Positions 8,982-19,136 of a DNA stretch of 64,000 nt are shown here, one piece after another. This DNA comes from Acidobacteriaceae bacterium KBS 83 (GTDB taxonomy: Bacteria > Acidobacteriota > Terriglobia > Terriglobales > Acidobacteriaceae). Where the stretch lies: positions 344,789 to 408,788 of the forward strand of contig KB906736.1 in assembly GCA_000381585.1 (NCBI GenBank), read 5' to 3'. A program made the position numbers and the translations under genes. The first letter of the stretch is position 1. Each line of letters opens with the position of its first letter. Under the pieces are notes generated by a model. The model searched no databases and was not told the origin of the DNA. It saw only the letters and a list, made by a program, of their open reading frames with translations.

Positions 8982-10943
8982 CTACTGTGGCGGAGGTTGT
9001 GAGGTTGGGGGCTGCGGCGTTGCGGGTTGGGGAACCGCGGGGGCCGGCGGCGGATTGAGTGCCGAAGGCGGAACAGGCGAAACAGGCTTATTTACGATGC
9101 CGGAACGCGCATCCTCGATCGAGATGCCGAGGCGTCTGACCGTCTGGCCTGTCTGGCTGTAAAGCAATACGCGGTTCTTCTCGTAGGCGGTCTCTGCAGC
9201 GGCGAGCGTGGAGCTGGCAATTGCCAGGTCATGTTCGGCGGTGAGGGTTTCGAAATTCGAACCGGCGCCAAGCTGCTGCTCCTGCCTTTTGATGTCGAAA
9301 GTACGTTGGGCGAGATCGCGTGCCTTGCGTGCGGCTTCGACACGCGCCTGGCTCTGCTCCAACGCATATGCGGCGTTGCGCACTTCGATACGAAGATTTT
9401 TCTTCTGCTGCACCACGTTCAACTCCGCCTGCCGCAATTCCAGCTCGGAACGGAACTGGTCTGCCCGAGCCTGCCGGTTGCGCAGCGGAATCTGGACCTG
9501 TATCTCCGCCAGATAATCGGGAGATGAGTTGTTGAAGGCATTTTGTAACGTGCCCCCATAACTCGTCGACTCTGTGACGGGATTTGGCGGCGGAACGTAG
9601 TTCGGGTTCGGAGCGCCACCGAGACCGGAGCCTGCGTAGTAGCCAATCAAGTTCACGGTGGGCAACATCGAATTGCGTACCGATTTCCGAGAGATCTCCG
9701 CATTGTCCTGGTTGAGCTGCAGCATGCTCAGGTCTGGCCGATCCTTGACGGCTTGATTGATGAGATCTTCGACCGGCGGAACCTTCTCCGGCTGGAATGA
9801 TTCGAGGGTGGCGGTTGGGACGACGGGCATCTCTTCCAGCGTCTGATCAAGCTGCTTGGTGAGTGCAGCCTTCATCAGAGACTCCTGCAGTTGCAGAGTT
9901 GTCTTAGATACCGTCAGGTCCTGCTGGCGATTTGCCACTTCGCTCTCTGCCTTCATGACGTCCATGGCCGGCACGGCCTTTAGCTCCAATTGCTTCTGCT
10001 CCTGATCGAGCGATTGTTCGGCAAATGCCAGGGAGCGCTCTTTCACCTGCTCATCTTGGTAGGCGTTGACCAGGTCCCAGTAGAGATTCTCGATCTGGGT
10101 TACGGTTTGGTCGATTTGTTGCCGGAAATTGATCTCTGTAAATTTGCGATTGTTCTTTGCCAGGCGCAGCCAACGAAGGTTGGGAGAAAAACCAAAGCCC
10201 TGCAAAAGCTGCTGTCGAACCAGAAAACGGTAATACGCTGTCAGAGTCGGATTCAACTGCTGAAAAGTACTGTTTACCGTCTGCCGCGACTGATCCAAGT
10301 CGAATTCGATGTAGCTGCCAGTAGAGAAGGACTGCTGGTATGACAAATTACCAAGGATCGTATTGGTCTTCAGAGATTGCACGCCCGATGTAACGGTATT
10401 GGCCTGGGGGGTGGTGTTATGTTCCGTGCTGACAGTGGCAAAGATCCAGGGATCAAAGCTGGGAACCTGAATGCCGAGTCCGGAGGTGCTCTGCACCAGG
10501 CCGCCCTGGCCGCCGGCACCACTGCTGCTACTGACAGACGAGACGGCACTCGACGCGCTCGAGCCACCCAGCGTGTTCTGCACCGGACCGGGCACGCCCA
10601 GGAGAAATCCACCGGCAGCCGTGCGCAACACGTCCATGTTTGCAATCGGCAGATCGTAACGCGAGACGGCAATATCGAGATTGTTCTCCAACGCCAGGTC
10701 GATCGCATCGTCGACGGACAGGTAGAGCTTGCCGTCGTGGATGCACTGGTCCAGTCGCACGGAATTCACGAGATTGGATTGAGGCACATTGACGGGGGTA
10801 TACGTCTTGAACGGATTGTGCAAATGCGGAAATTGAACGTCGAACGCCTGCTGCTGCGGAGCCTGCGCGAAAAGGGGCGCCGTCTGCGAAAGTGCGAACG
10901 AGCTGAGTGCAACAGTAGCTGTAGCAATTCTGAAAAGCTTCAT
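8982..10943 (-). CDS. TolC-family outer-membrane efflux channel
   Basis: This 653-residue protein has a signal peptide (cleavage plausible after the ALSQTAPLFAQA region). It carries the TolC layout: two related halves with long coiled helices (for example DQTVTQIENLYWDLVNAYQDEQVKERSLAFAEQSLDQEQKQLELK around 290-340, and a second helical pair about 520-600). It trimerises into an outer-membrane channel and periplasmic tunnel. It is longer than E. coli TolC because of a Ser/Gly-rich insertion (about residues 125-155) and a Pro/Gln-rich tail of about 45 residues. Its ATG overlaps the stop of the upstream ABC ATPase gene (ATGA), showing translational coupling. It is the exit duct for the adaptor and permeases encoded upstream. 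Confidence 0.9.
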   Translation of the reverse strand: MKLFRIATATVALSSFALSQTAPLFAQAPQQQAFDVQFPHLHNPFKTYTPVNVPQSNLVNSVRLDQCIHDGKLYLSVDDAIDLALENNLDIAVSRYDLPIANMDVLRTAAGGFLLGVPGPVQNTLGGSSASSAVSSVSSSSGAGGQGGLVQSTSGLGIQVPSFDPWIFATVSTEHNTTPQANTVTSGVQSLKTNTILGNLSYQQSFSTGSYIEFDLDQSRQTVNSTFQQLNPTLTAYYRFLVRQQLLQGFGFSPNLRWLRLAKNNRKFTEINFRQQIDQTVTQIENLYWDLVNAYQDEQVKERSLAFAEQSLDQEQKQLELKAVPAMDVMKAESEVANRQQDLTVSKTTLQLQESLMKAALTKQLDQTLEEMPVVPTATLESFQPEKVPPVEDLINQAVKDRPDLSMLQLNQDNAEISRKSVRNSMLPTVNLIGYYAGSGLGGAPNPNYVPPPNPVTESTSYGGTLQNAFNNSSPDYLAEIQVQIPLRNRQARADQFRSELELRQAELNVVQQKKNLRIEVRNAAYALEQSQARVEAARKARDLAQRTFDIKRQEQQLGAGSNFETLTAEHDLAIASSTLAAAETAYEKNRVLLYSQTGQTVRRLGISIEDARSGIVNKPVSPVPPSALNPPPAPAVPQPATPQPPTSQPPPQ

Positions 10944-11650
10944 CGAGTGGTGGACTCCTGTGCTGCGTTGAGGCGAGGGTTGGAGCTGTCGTTCACCAGC
11001 CAGCCGTCGCGTACTTCGAGCAGTCGATTGCCGTAGGCGGCATTGGTCTCCGAATGGGTCACCTGCAGGATCGTGGTCCCCTGCCGGTTGAGCTCCTTGA
11101 AGAGCTCCATGATTTCCTTCGCCTGCTCGGAGTGCAGGTTGCCGGTCGGCTCATCGGCCAGTAGCAGCGTCGGGTTATGAATGACCGCGCGCGCAATGCC
11201 GACCAGCTGCTGTTGTCCGCCGGAGAGCTGCGAAGGAAAAAGGTCCTTCTTGCCCACGATGTTGAAGCGGTCCAAGGTGTCGGCCACCAGCGCCTGGCGT
11301 TCTGCGCGAGGCATGTTCTTGTAGCTCAAGGGGAGGTCGATATTTTCGGCAACTGTGAGCTCGTCGAGCAGGTGATAGCTCTGAAAGACCATGCCCATGC
11401 TGCGCTTCGCCAATTCGGCGCGCTGCTTGCGCCCCATGGCATGCACCGGATCCCCATCGAAGTAGTACTCTCCCAGCCACTGATCATCGAGCAGGGCGAT
11501 CGCGTTCAGCAGGGACGACTTCCCTGCACCGGATGGCCCCATCAGGGTGACGAACTCGCCGCGATCAATCTTTAGGTCAATGCGGCGCAGCACCCATGTC
11601 TGACCGGCGCCGGTCTTGTAGCTGCGTTCCAGGTTGCGTATATCGATCAT
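10940..11650 (-). CDS. MacB/LolD-type ABC transporter ATP-binding protein (second ATPase)
   Basis: This 236-residue ATPase has Walker A GPSGAGKSS, signature LSGGQQQ and Walker B TLLLADEPTGNLHSEQ, and an H-loop His in VTHSE. This is the MacB/LolD subfamily that powers FtsX-like permeases. The ATG at 11650 is chosen over a start 120 bases upstream because AAGGAAGGA precedes it and the longer frame would run into the preceding permease gene. It lies between the last permease (13 bases upstream) and the TolC-type gene (4-base overlap). It is distinct in sequence from the ATPase at 24360, so the operon encodes two different motors for five permeases. Its signature continues LSGGQQQLVGIARA, where LSGGQQQRVAIARA is usual. 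Confidence 0.93.
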   Translation of the reverse strand: MIDIRNLERSYKTGAGQTWVLRRIDLKIDRGEFVTLMGPSGAGKSSLLNAIALLDDQWLGEYYFDGDPVHAMGRKQRAELAKRSMGMVFQSYHLLDELTVAENIDLPLSYKNMPRAERQALVADTLDRFNIVGKKDLFPSQLSGGQQQLVGIARAVIHNPTLLLADEPTGNLHSEQAKEIMELFKELNRQGTTILQVTHSETNAAYGNRLLEVRDGWLVNDSSNPRLNAAQESTTR

Positions 11651-11663
11651 GTTTGTTCCTTCC

Positions 11664-14144
11664 TTATTCGTGACGCAGGGCCTGCATCGGATCGGTCTGA
11701 GCTGCGCGACGCGCAGGCAGATAGCCGGCGGTGATGCAAGTGACGGCGAGTATTGCGGTGACCGCCTCAATCACAAGCAGAATGTTCTGGACGTCCACAC
11801 CGCTGAGCATGCCGCGGGCAATGCGGCTGACTCCGAGCGATGCGGCAACTCCCAGCGATGCACCGACCGACATCAGCACAATGGCGCGCCGCAGCACCAG
11901 CCACAACACATCGTTGCGTTGCGCGCCGAGCGCGATCCGGACGCCGAAATCGCGGATCTGCTGTGTGACCTGATACGCGAGCAGACCATAGAGTCCGGCA
12001 GCGGCAATTACCAATGCCGCCACTGCGAAGAGCGTGAGCAGTCGTGCGGCCAAGGTCTGGCTGCCCATGGTGTCGTCGACTGAGGTTTGCATCGGCTCGG
12101 CGTGGTTCACGCCCACTGCGGGGTTGAGATCGTGCACGATGCGCGTGATCGCCGGGATCAATGCTTCGGGCTTTACCTGCGCACGAACGACCAGATCGAG
12201 GTGAAACGAAACCAGGATGGGATAGAGATCGTCAACTGCCGGCGACATCTGACCGAGATTCAGCAGTAGCTCGGGCTTCACAGACTCGTTCATGTCCTGG
12301 CGGGCATCCGCCACAACTCCAACGATGGCGGCGTATTTGTGCGCTCCGGCTTCAGATGCTTCGATCTGCATACCGACCGGTGAGCGCGCTCCATCAATCT
12401 GTCGGGTAAATGCCTCATTGACGACCGCAGCCAGAGGTGCGCCGACGCTATCGTCTGCGCTGAACAGTCGGCCCTCTTTGAGCGAAACGCCCATCGCACG
12501 GAAGTAGTCCGATGTCGCGGCACGCACGTTCGTATTCTGCGCATGATGCGGGTCAGGCTTCGGATGGCCTGCAAAACGGACTTCATCGAGGAAGGTCCAG
12601 TTCGTTCGTAGTGGACGAACAGTGGTGACACCTGCCGCAGTCACCCCGGGAAGCTGGCGGATGCGCATGAGCATCGGCTCGATGAGCGCAGTTACGATGC
12701 TCTTGGCATTGGATGGTCCGGCGCTGACGAACCAGTAGTTCTTCTGCGGCAGCATCAACTCCGCAGTGACAACCTTCTCCGGATTGAAGCCGAGCGGCCT
12801 GCGTTGCATTTCGAAGAGAGTGCGCGCCATCACACCGGCGGCGACCAGAAGAAGCAATGAGAGCGCTACCTCAACGGTGACAATCGCATCGCGCGTCATG
12901 GACTGCCGGCGGCTGGTGCCGGCGCCGGCGGCGCCCTCGCGCAGTCCTGTCAGGATGGGAAGGTGCGCGGCCTGCAGCGCCGGTAGAATGCCGAAGAGCA
13001 GGGCCGAGACGCAGGAGGCAACTAATACATAAACACAGACGGTCGCGTCGATGTGGATGGTGTCGCCATTTTGGAAGGTATTCGCCAGATACGTTCTGGA
13101 AACGCGAAGCGCCGCCGAAGTAATCGCGAGTCCCAGCGCTCCACCAACAAGACTCAGCAGGAAACTCTCCACAAGGAATTGCCGCAGCAACCGTGAGCTG
13201 CCGGCCCCCAGCGCTGCGCGCACTGCAATCTCACGCCGACGACCCTGGGTGCGGGTCAGCAGCAGGCCGGCGACATTGATTGCGGCCAGGAGCCACACGG
13301 CGAGCACCAGGCCATTCAGGGTCAGCAGGCCCGGACGGACGCTGCGCGTCAGCGAGCGAGCGTAGTTCTCAACCAGGACTCGAGTGTCCCGCTCCTTCCC
13401 TGGATAGGTGCGCAGGTTCTGCTGCTTGATGCCGGCCATCTCGCGAGTAGCGTCCTCAGCAGTGCTGCCTGGGCGCAACCGGCCAATTACGTTGAGGACG
13501 CCGCCCGAGCGGTCCTGTATAACCTTTTGGCTGATGTCCAGCGGAGTCAGGATGAAGTCGCTGCCACCCTGAAAACGGAAGCTCTCGGGCATCACCCCGA
13601 TGATTGTATGTGGCGTGCCGTTCAGCGTGATGGTGCGGCCAATGACCTTCGGATCGCTATTCAGCAGAGTACGCCAGGCCTCTGCGCCCAGCACCGCGAC
13701 ATGCGAAGCGGCGGCGCTGTTTTCCGTCGCGGCAAATCCGCGCCCGAGCGCAGGCTGCACTCCCAGGGTGCTCAGAAAATTGGCGCTGCTGGGTAACTGC
13801 GGCTTGGATTGTGAGTGATCGATGCCGCCGACGATCGGCATGTTGAAGGTGTAGTACGCGACCGCCTGGAGCGTATGGCTGCGCGTCTGCCAGTCCTCTG
13901 CATCGGGCAGCGAGATGCCGCCCCCGCTGGTTGCTGCGTCTTTCTCGTAGGAGGCCTCGGTGATCGCCACCAGTTGCGATGGATGATCGAAGGGAAGCGG
14001 GCGCAGCAAAACCTGGTCCACTACGGAGAACATCGTGGTGGTGGCGCCGATGCCCAGCGCAAGCGTCAGCACAGTAGTAACGGCAAAGCCGGGACTGCGT
14101 CGCAATTGACGCCACGCGTAGCGAAGATCGTTGCCGAGTTCCAT
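11664..14144 (-). CDS. ADOP-type ABC permease (fifth of five)
   Basis: This 826-residue protein is a double-length MacB-like permease. An N-terminal helix follows LRYAWRQLRRSPGFAV, then a first periplasmic MacB_PCD-like domain, FtsX helices at about 280-390, a second half starting about 410 with another single helix and periplasmic domain, and FtsX helices at about 700-815. It ends in the usual ARRAAQTDPMQALRHE. This is the acidobacterial duplicated orphan permease architecture: eight helices in one chain, so one chain can replace a MacB permease dimer. It lacks a fused ATPase and the N-terminal prefix domain. It also lacks the Cys-Cys pair seen in three sister permeases; the matching stretch is Gly/Asp-rich. 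It lies 10 bases from the preceding permease and 13 before the second ATPase. Confidence 0.9.
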   Translation of the reverse strand: MELGNDLRYAWRQLRRSPGFAVTTVLTLALGIGATTTMFSVVDQVLLRPLPFDHPSQLVAITEASYEKDAATSGGGISLPDAEDWQTRSHTLQAVAYYTFNMPIVGGIDHSQSKPQLPSSANFLSTLGVQPALGRGFAATENSAAASHVAVLGAEAWRTLLNSDPKVIGRTITLNGTPHTIIGVMPESFRFQGGSDFILTPLDISQKVIQDRSGGVLNVIGRLRPGSTAEDATREMAGIKQQNLRTYPGKERDTRVLVENYARSLTRSVRPGLLTLNGLVLAVWLLAAINVAGLLLTRTQGRRREIAVRAALGAGSSRLLRQFLVESFLLSLVGGALGLAITSAALRVSRTYLANTFQNGDTIHIDATVCVYVLVASCVSALLFGILPALQAAHLPILTGLREGAAGAGTSRRQSMTRDAIVTVEVALSLLLLVAAGVMARTLFEMQRRPLGFNPEKVVTAELMLPQKNYWFVSAGPSNAKSIVTALIEPMLMRIRQLPGVTAAGVTTVRPLRTNWTFLDEVRFAGHPKPDPHHAQNTNVRAATSDYFRAMGVSLKEGRLFSADDSVGAPLAAVVNEAFTRQIDGARSPVGMQIEASEAGAHKYAAIVGVVADARQDMNESVKPELLLNLGQMSPAVDDLYPILVSFHLDLVVRAQVKPEALIPAITRIVHDLNPAVGVNHAEPMQTSVDDTMGSQTLAARLLTLFAVAALVIAAAGLYGLLAYQVTQQIRDFGVRIALGAQRNDVLWLVLRRAIVLMSVGASLGVAASLGVSRIARGMLSGVDVQNILLVIEAVTAILAVTCITAGYLPARRAAQTDPMQALRHE

Positions 14145-14154
14145 TCGTTCCTCT

Positions 14155-16701
14155 CTACTCCGATCGCAGTGCGTGCATGGGTTCGATGGACGCTGCCCGC
14201 CGCGCCGGCAATAACGCCGCTGCCGCTGCGCTAAGGGAAAGCAGCAGAACGGCGATGGTAACGACAGTCAGATCAAATGAACCCACGCCGAAGAGCCGGT
14301 CAGACAGTAGGCGCCCGGCAAAGTAGGCCAGCGGTATTCCGATCAACAGGCCTACACCGCAGGACAACAGCGACTGCATTAGAACTTCGCGCAGAATGCG
14401 CGTGCGGCTGGCGCCGAGCGCCATGCGGATTCCGATCTCGCCGGTGCGCCGTTCGACGGAATATGCCGTCACTCCGTAGATACCGATCGCGGCCAGCACA
14501 AGCGCGATGAACGCGAAAAGCGCACAGAGACGCGACATCAACTCACTCTGAATGAAGCCATAGCTCTGCAGTTCAGCAAATGTGTAGTAGGCGGTTATGG
14601 GCAGGTTTGTGTCGACATCGCGCATTGCCTTGCGTATTGCAGCTTCCGCGGCGGGACGATTGCTGCCGTGGAGCTGCAGGATGATGTTGCCTGCGAAGTG
14701 TGACTCTGCTTCCCAGTCCTGCCGCGCCGCTTGAAAAACCTGCGTCCTCTGGCGAAAAGGCAGGAAATAGAGTGGCGGAGCAGGCTGATCGGGAAAGCGG
14801 AATTTGATGTCGTGCACCACGCCGATGATTTCGAACTGTGAACGCAGTTCCGGGTCGATGCCGAAGTGCTGTCCGAGCGGGTCGCCTTTCAGAAACCGGC
14901 GGACAAAACCCTCACTCACCACGGCCACCTTGCGCGCGTGCTCATCGTCCGCATCGGTGAAAATCCGCCCCTTGACCACTTTGGCGCCGATCGAATCGAA
15001 ATACGCCGAATTCACGCGGTTCCATGCGGCCTGTCCCCATTCGCTGTCGAGCGCGGGATTGATCCGGCCGGGAAAGTAGGCGAAAGTGGTGCGGCTTTCC
15101 CCGGACATCGGAGCATAGGTCGCAATGCCAACATGCTGTGCTCCGGGAATGGCCATCAATCGGTCTTCGATCCGCTGATAGAGCTCATTCGTTTGCGCGC
15201 TACGATATCCGGCGAGTTCAGGGTCGATGCTGATCACATAGCGATCCCTGGTCTGAAAGCCGAAGTCCTGGTCTTGCAGCTTGGCGAGGCTGCGGGTCAG
15301 CAAGCCGGCGGCGCACAGCAGCACGACAGAGAGCGCCGCCTGCAGGATGACCAGCAAGCGCTGCGAGGCCGTGCCACTCGAACGTGTCGTGCGCGATGCG
15401 CCACGCAGCACGCTGGCAAGGTTGTTTCGCGTCGATATCCATGCAGGCCCGACGCCGAAGAGAATGGATGTGGCAATGGCCGTAGCAAATGCAAAGGCGA
15501 GCATGACCGGGGAAGGCCGCGCTGTGAGAGGCACATAATCGACGCCACGAAATGCCAGCGCAAGCACTGAGCTGGAGAGCACGTAAGCCACGCCGATGGC
15601 TCCGACGCAGCCAAGCAGGGCCAGGACGATGCTGGAAACCATCGCCTGCTGCAGCAATTGCTCACGGCTCGCACCCAGCGCCATCCGTACGCAGGTCTGC
15701 TGGCTCTGTGCCAGTGCGCGCACCAGCAGCAGGTTGGCCACATTGGCACAGACGATCAGCATGACGAAGGCCGCGGCAGCCATCAGCAGCTTGAGTGCCC
15801 GGTCGTAAACGAGTCCCACAATATTGATGCCCGCTTCAGCAGAAGCGAGTTCGGTGTGCTGGCGGTCGATTTGCGCCCGCTCATCCGGCTGCATCTCCGC
15901 GCTGCGGCTGTGCAGCCACTGCCGCAGCTCCGTATTCATTTGCGCATCGATCTGAGTAAGCGTCGCGCCGGGAGGGAGACGCCCTATCATGCCTAGCCAA
16001 TGACGCTCCGGGCGGTTCCCCAAGGCTCCTTCGTGGACGAAGTTGGACTCCTGGCACAGCGGGATCCAGAGCTCCGGCATGTCGGCGTTCAACGTCTCGC
16101 CGACGAAGCCCGGCGCTGTGACGCCAACGATGGTAGCGGCGGTGCCATTCATCATCAGCGTCTCGCCGACAATATTCGGGTCGCGCCCGAAGCGGCGCTG
16201 CCACATGCGGTCGCTCAGAACGGCCACAGGCGGTGCGCCCGGACGGTCATCCGCGGGCGTCAGCCCCCGTCCCGTCGCCATCGGCACTCCGAGCACGCTG
16301 AAGTAGTTTCCCGAGACGAGCTTGCCCAGCAGCGCCATGGATGCCTGCGGATCGCCCTCGCGGTGTACCAGCAGCGGGGTCTGCCCGGCCTGGAACGCGG
16401 CAAGCGTGCCGTCAAAGCCATGCGTATGGTCGCGCAATGTTTCATAGAGCTCGTTCGAGAACATGCTCCAGTCGCCGAGCATTTGGCTGGTGGCGCAGCA
16501 GGTGATCTCACGGCCGACCCTATATAGTGCGGCGGGATCTTTTACAGGCAGCGGCTTCAGCATAGTGATGTAGATCAGGCTGAAGATGGCCGTGGTCGCG
16601 CCGATGCCCAGGGCAAGCGTGAGCACTCCGGTGATGGCGAAACCCGGGCTGCGGCGCAATTGACGGAATGCGTAGCGAATGTCGGTGGCCAGATGCATCA
16701 T
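14155..16701 (-). CDS. ADOP-type ABC permease (fourth of five, Cys-Cys type)
   Basis: This 848-residue protein has the same two-half, eight-helix design: helix one about residues 20-46 after IRYAFRQLRRSPGFAI, first periplasmic domain about 50-300, FtsX helices about 305-430, second periplasmic domain about 480-690 and FtsX helices about 710-835, ending in ARRAASIEPMHALRSE. A Cys-Cys pair (about 68-69, in REITCCAT) lies just after helix one. The same pair occurs at the same place in the permeases at 19137 and 21717. The start ATG abuts the stop of the upstream permease gene with no gap; a second ATG follows directly. It probably works with one of the two operon ATPases and the MacA-like adaptor. 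The exported substrate is unknown. Confidence 0.9.
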   Translation of the reverse strand: MMHLATDIRYAFRQLRRSPGFAITGVLTLALGIGATTAIFSLIYITMLKPLPVKDPAALYRVGREITCCATSQMLGDWSMFSNELYETLRDHTHGFDGTLAAFQAGQTPLLVHREGDPQASMALLGKLVSGNYFSVLGVPMATGRGLTPADDRPGAPPVAVLSDRMWQRRFGRDPNIVGETLMMNGTAATIVGVTAPGFVGETLNADMPELWIPLCQESNFVHEGALGNRPERHWLGMIGRLPPGATLTQIDAQMNTELRQWLHSRSAEMQPDERAQIDRQHTELASAEAGINIVGLVYDRALKLLMAAAAFVMLIVCANVANLLLVRALAQSQQTCVRMALGASREQLLQQAMVSSIVLALLGCVGAIGVAYVLSSSVLALAFRGVDYVPLTARPSPVMLAFAFATAIATSILFGVGPAWISTRNNLASVLRGASRTTRSSGTASQRLLVILQAALSVVLLCAAGLLTRSLAKLQDQDFGFQTRDRYVISIDPELAGYRSAQTNELYQRIEDRLMAIPGAQHVGIATYAPMSGESRTTFAYFPGRINPALDSEWGQAAWNRVNSAYFDSIGAKVVKGRIFTDADDEHARKVAVVSEGFVRRFLKGDPLGQHFGIDPELRSQFEIIGVVHDIKFRFPDQPAPPLYFLPFRQRTQVFQAARQDWEAESHFAGNIILQLHGSNRPAAEAAIRKAMRDVDTNLPITAYYTFAELQSYGFIQSELMSRLCALFAFIALVLAAIGIYGVTAYSVERRTGEIGIRMALGASRTRILREVLMQSLLSCGVGLLIGIPLAYFAGRLLSDRLFGVGSFDLTVVTIAVLLLSLSAAAAALLPARRAASIEPMHALRSE

Positions 16702-19104
16702 TCACTCCGTCCGCAACGCTACCATGGGTTCGGTGGAGGCGGCGCGCCTGGCCGGAACCAGCGCCGCCAGCATAGCTGCAGCCACCAGCACACACGCAGC
16801 GATGCTGTAGCTGACCGGATCGAGTGCCGTGACTCCGATAAGAAAGCGGCTCAACACACGAGAAGCTTCAAGGCTCACGAGCACACCCAGGCCGATGCCC
16901 AGCAGCCCGCTTTTCCCGGCAGTCATCATCACTTCGCGAGCCACCACGGTGCGGTCCGCGCCAAGCGCCATGCGGATGCCTATCTCACGCACCTGCTGCG
17001 CCACCGTGTAGCTGGTGACGCTGTACATGCCGACGGCTGCGAGCAGCAGCGCAAGTGCAGCAAACGCAGTCAGGAGTTCGCCGCGCAATTGCTGTGGCTC
17101 TGTCGCTGCGGCAAGCGCATCGTCCATGGTGGTGAACCTGGTGGCGATGGTCGCGTCCGTCGCCAGGACTCGCTGCCGCACCGCAGGAATCAATGTCGCA
17201 GGAGCCGCGGCGGTGCGGAGCACAATCTGGACTTCATTGGCCAGATACGGATGCTGGGCCAGCGGCATGTAAAGGGCAGGAGTCGGATCATCCGCCGGCG
17301 AGTCCTGGCGTACATCGCCCACCACTCCAACGACCGTTGCTCCGCGCATGCTGTCCTCGTCCAATCCACAGACGATCTGCTGGCCCAGCGGATTGCTATT
17401 GCCGAAGGATTGATGCGCCAACGATGCGCTGATGACGGCTACAGGTTGCGATCCATATGTATCCGCCGCGGTGACATCCCTTCCCTGCAGCAACGGGATA
17501 TGCATGGTGCTGAAATAGCCGGGGCCCGCGAGACTGAAAATAGCCCAGGGCAAACCGGCCTGTGCCATCGTCTGGCCCTTGCTGGCGACGGCATAATTGC
17601 CGTTCGAACCATACTGACCGGCAGGAAGTCCTATGGTCTGAGCCGCAGACAACACGCCCGGTAGAGTGGGCAACTGATCGGTCAACTGCGCCAGCTGAAC
17701 GACACGCTTCTGAATCTGTTCCAGTCCGCGCCCCGGGGCATGCGCGTAGAGCACCAGCCGGTTCTCCGCAGAAAAGCCGGTTGGGGTCTCGTGGATGTGC
17801 TGGAGCGTACGCAATAAGAGGCCGGAGGTGGTGACCAGCAGGAAGCTCAGCCCGATCTCGAGTGTGAGCAGCCCACGCCGCCACACTGCGGTGCCGCGGT
17901 TGGCGCTGCCAGAACGTGTTCCTCGGCTCAACGCTGCGGCGGGATCGCGCCGCGCCGCCCACCAGCACGGCAGCGCCGCACTCATAATGGTGACGAGAAC
18001 CGCAAGCAGCATGCAGAACCCAAGCAGCCGCAGGTCAGGCGAAGCGCTCATGGTCCGTGGCAATTGCGATGCCAGCAGATGCATCAGCAGCCTGGTCGCG
18101 GGAAGGGACAACAGCAAGCCTGCGAGGCCGCCCAGGACCGATACCGCCGCGGCCTCCAGCAACACAACTCCGACGATTTGGCCGCGCGTTGCGCCAAGCG
18201 CGCTGCGCACCGCCAGCGCCTGTTCCTGCGTCGAGATGCGCACCAGTTGCAGATGAGCGACATTCGCGCACGCAATCAGCAGCAATACGCCGACTGCAGC
18301 AAGCCACAACCAAAGTGATGTGCGCACCGCGCCTGTAAGCGAATCGCGCAGCGGCACGGCCCGCAACTCCACATGTGGGTGGCTTACTGGAAACTGCCCG
18401 GCGAGGCGCTTTGATAGCACATCCAAATGCAGTTGCGTCTGCTCCACATCCAGCGTGTCACGAATGCGAGCAACGGCTCCGTAGTTATAGGAATCGCGGT
18501 TGATGTTCTCCGGAGTTGCCGACGTACCCAGCCAGATCTTGGCCTTCTGCGGAAAATCGAAGCTGCGCGGTAGGACGCCGACGATCTGGTACGACTCACT
18601 TTCCACGCTCAGCAACTTACCGACGGCGGTCTGCACGCCGCCCAGTTCTGCATCGGCGAAAGCTTCGCTCACCAAGGCCTGGTGCGACCCGTCGCCCTTG
18701 CGAAAGAGCGCTCCAGCGACAGCCTGCACGCCGAAGACATATGGAAACTGCGGACTGACCGCCTCAATCTGCGTAAATGTCGCATGGTCCGGGAGCTGCA
18801 CGCCCATCTGGCCGCCGTCATAGTAGGCGACTTCCGTGAAGGCCGGGTCATTGCGCATGTCCTGGTAGTCGCCGCCGGTGACGTGCGAGTTCAGATGCTG
18901 CTTATCCGTGAAGAAAGTGCGGAGCGCCACAATGCGGTCCGCATCGCGGTATGGCAGTTGCCTCAGCAGCATCTGCTCCACCACGCTGAACACGGCCGTT
19001 GTCGCACCGATGCCGAGCGCGAGCGTGACAATCGCGGTCAGCGCAAAGCCGGGATTCCGGCGAAGCTGCCGGAAGGCGTAACGAACATCCTGTGCCAACT
19101 GCAT
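16702..19104 (-). CDS. ADOP-type ABC permease (third of five)
   Basis: At 800 residues this is the shortest of the five tandem permeases, mainly because the periplasmic domains are smaller. The N-terminal VRYAFRQLRRNPGFAL, first helix, FtsX helices (about 265-390), second half (about 405 onward) and last FtsX helices (about 675-790) are all present, and it ends in ARRAASTEPMVALRTE. It groups with the permease at 11664 by lacking the Cys-Cys pair: after LLRQLPYRDADRIVAL comes a Lys/His-rich stretch. The stop is directly followed by the ATG of the next permease, so the two are probably translated in tandem. No truncation or frameshift is visible. Confidence 0.9.
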   Translation of the reverse strand: MQLAQDVRYAFRQLRRNPGFALTAIVTLALGIGATTAVFSVVEQMLLRQLPYRDADRIVALRTFFTDKQHLNSHVTGGDYQDMRNDPAFTEVAYYDGGQMGVQLPDHATFTQIEAVSPQFPYVFGVQAVAGALFRKGDGSHQALVSEAFADAELGGVQTAVGKLLSVESESYQIVGVLPRSFDFPQKAKIWLGTSATPENINRDSYNYGAVARIRDTLDVEQTQLHLDVLSKRLAGQFPVSHPHVELRAVPLRDSLTGAVRTSLWLWLAAVGVLLLIACANVAHLQLVRISTQEQALAVRSALGATRGQIVGVVLLEAAAVSVLGGLAGLLLSLPATRLLMHLLASQLPRTMSASPDLRLLGFCMLLAVLVTIMSAALPCWWAARRDPAAALSRGTRSGSANRGTAVWRRGLLTLEIGLSFLLVTTSGLLLRTLQHIHETPTGFSAENRLVLYAHAPGRGLEQIQKRVVQLAQLTDQLPTLPGVLSAAQTIGLPAGQYGSNGNYAVASKGQTMAQAGLPWAIFSLAGPGYFSTMHIPLLQGRDVTAADTYGSQPVAVISASLAHQSFGNSNPLGQQIVCGLDEDSMRGATVVGVVGDVRQDSPADDPTPALYMPLAQHPYLANEVQIVLRTAAAPATLIPAVRQRVLATDATIATRFTTMDDALAAATEPQQLRGELLTAFAALALLLAAVGMYSVTSYTVAQQVREIGIRMALGADRTVVAREVMMTAGKSGLLGIGLGVLVSLEASRVLSRFLIGVTALDPVSYSIAACVLVAAAMLAALVPARRAASTEPMVALRTE

Positions 19105-19136
19105 GGCCGTCCTCCTTCACTGTAGATCGGTGCTGC

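Noticed and set aside
16660-17664. Long plus-strand open frames (here and at 19278-20282 and 21000-22022) inside the permease run
   Set aside because: They are antisense to conserved permease genes, rich in Arg/His/Cys without domain structure, and are expected shadows in GC-rich coding DNA.
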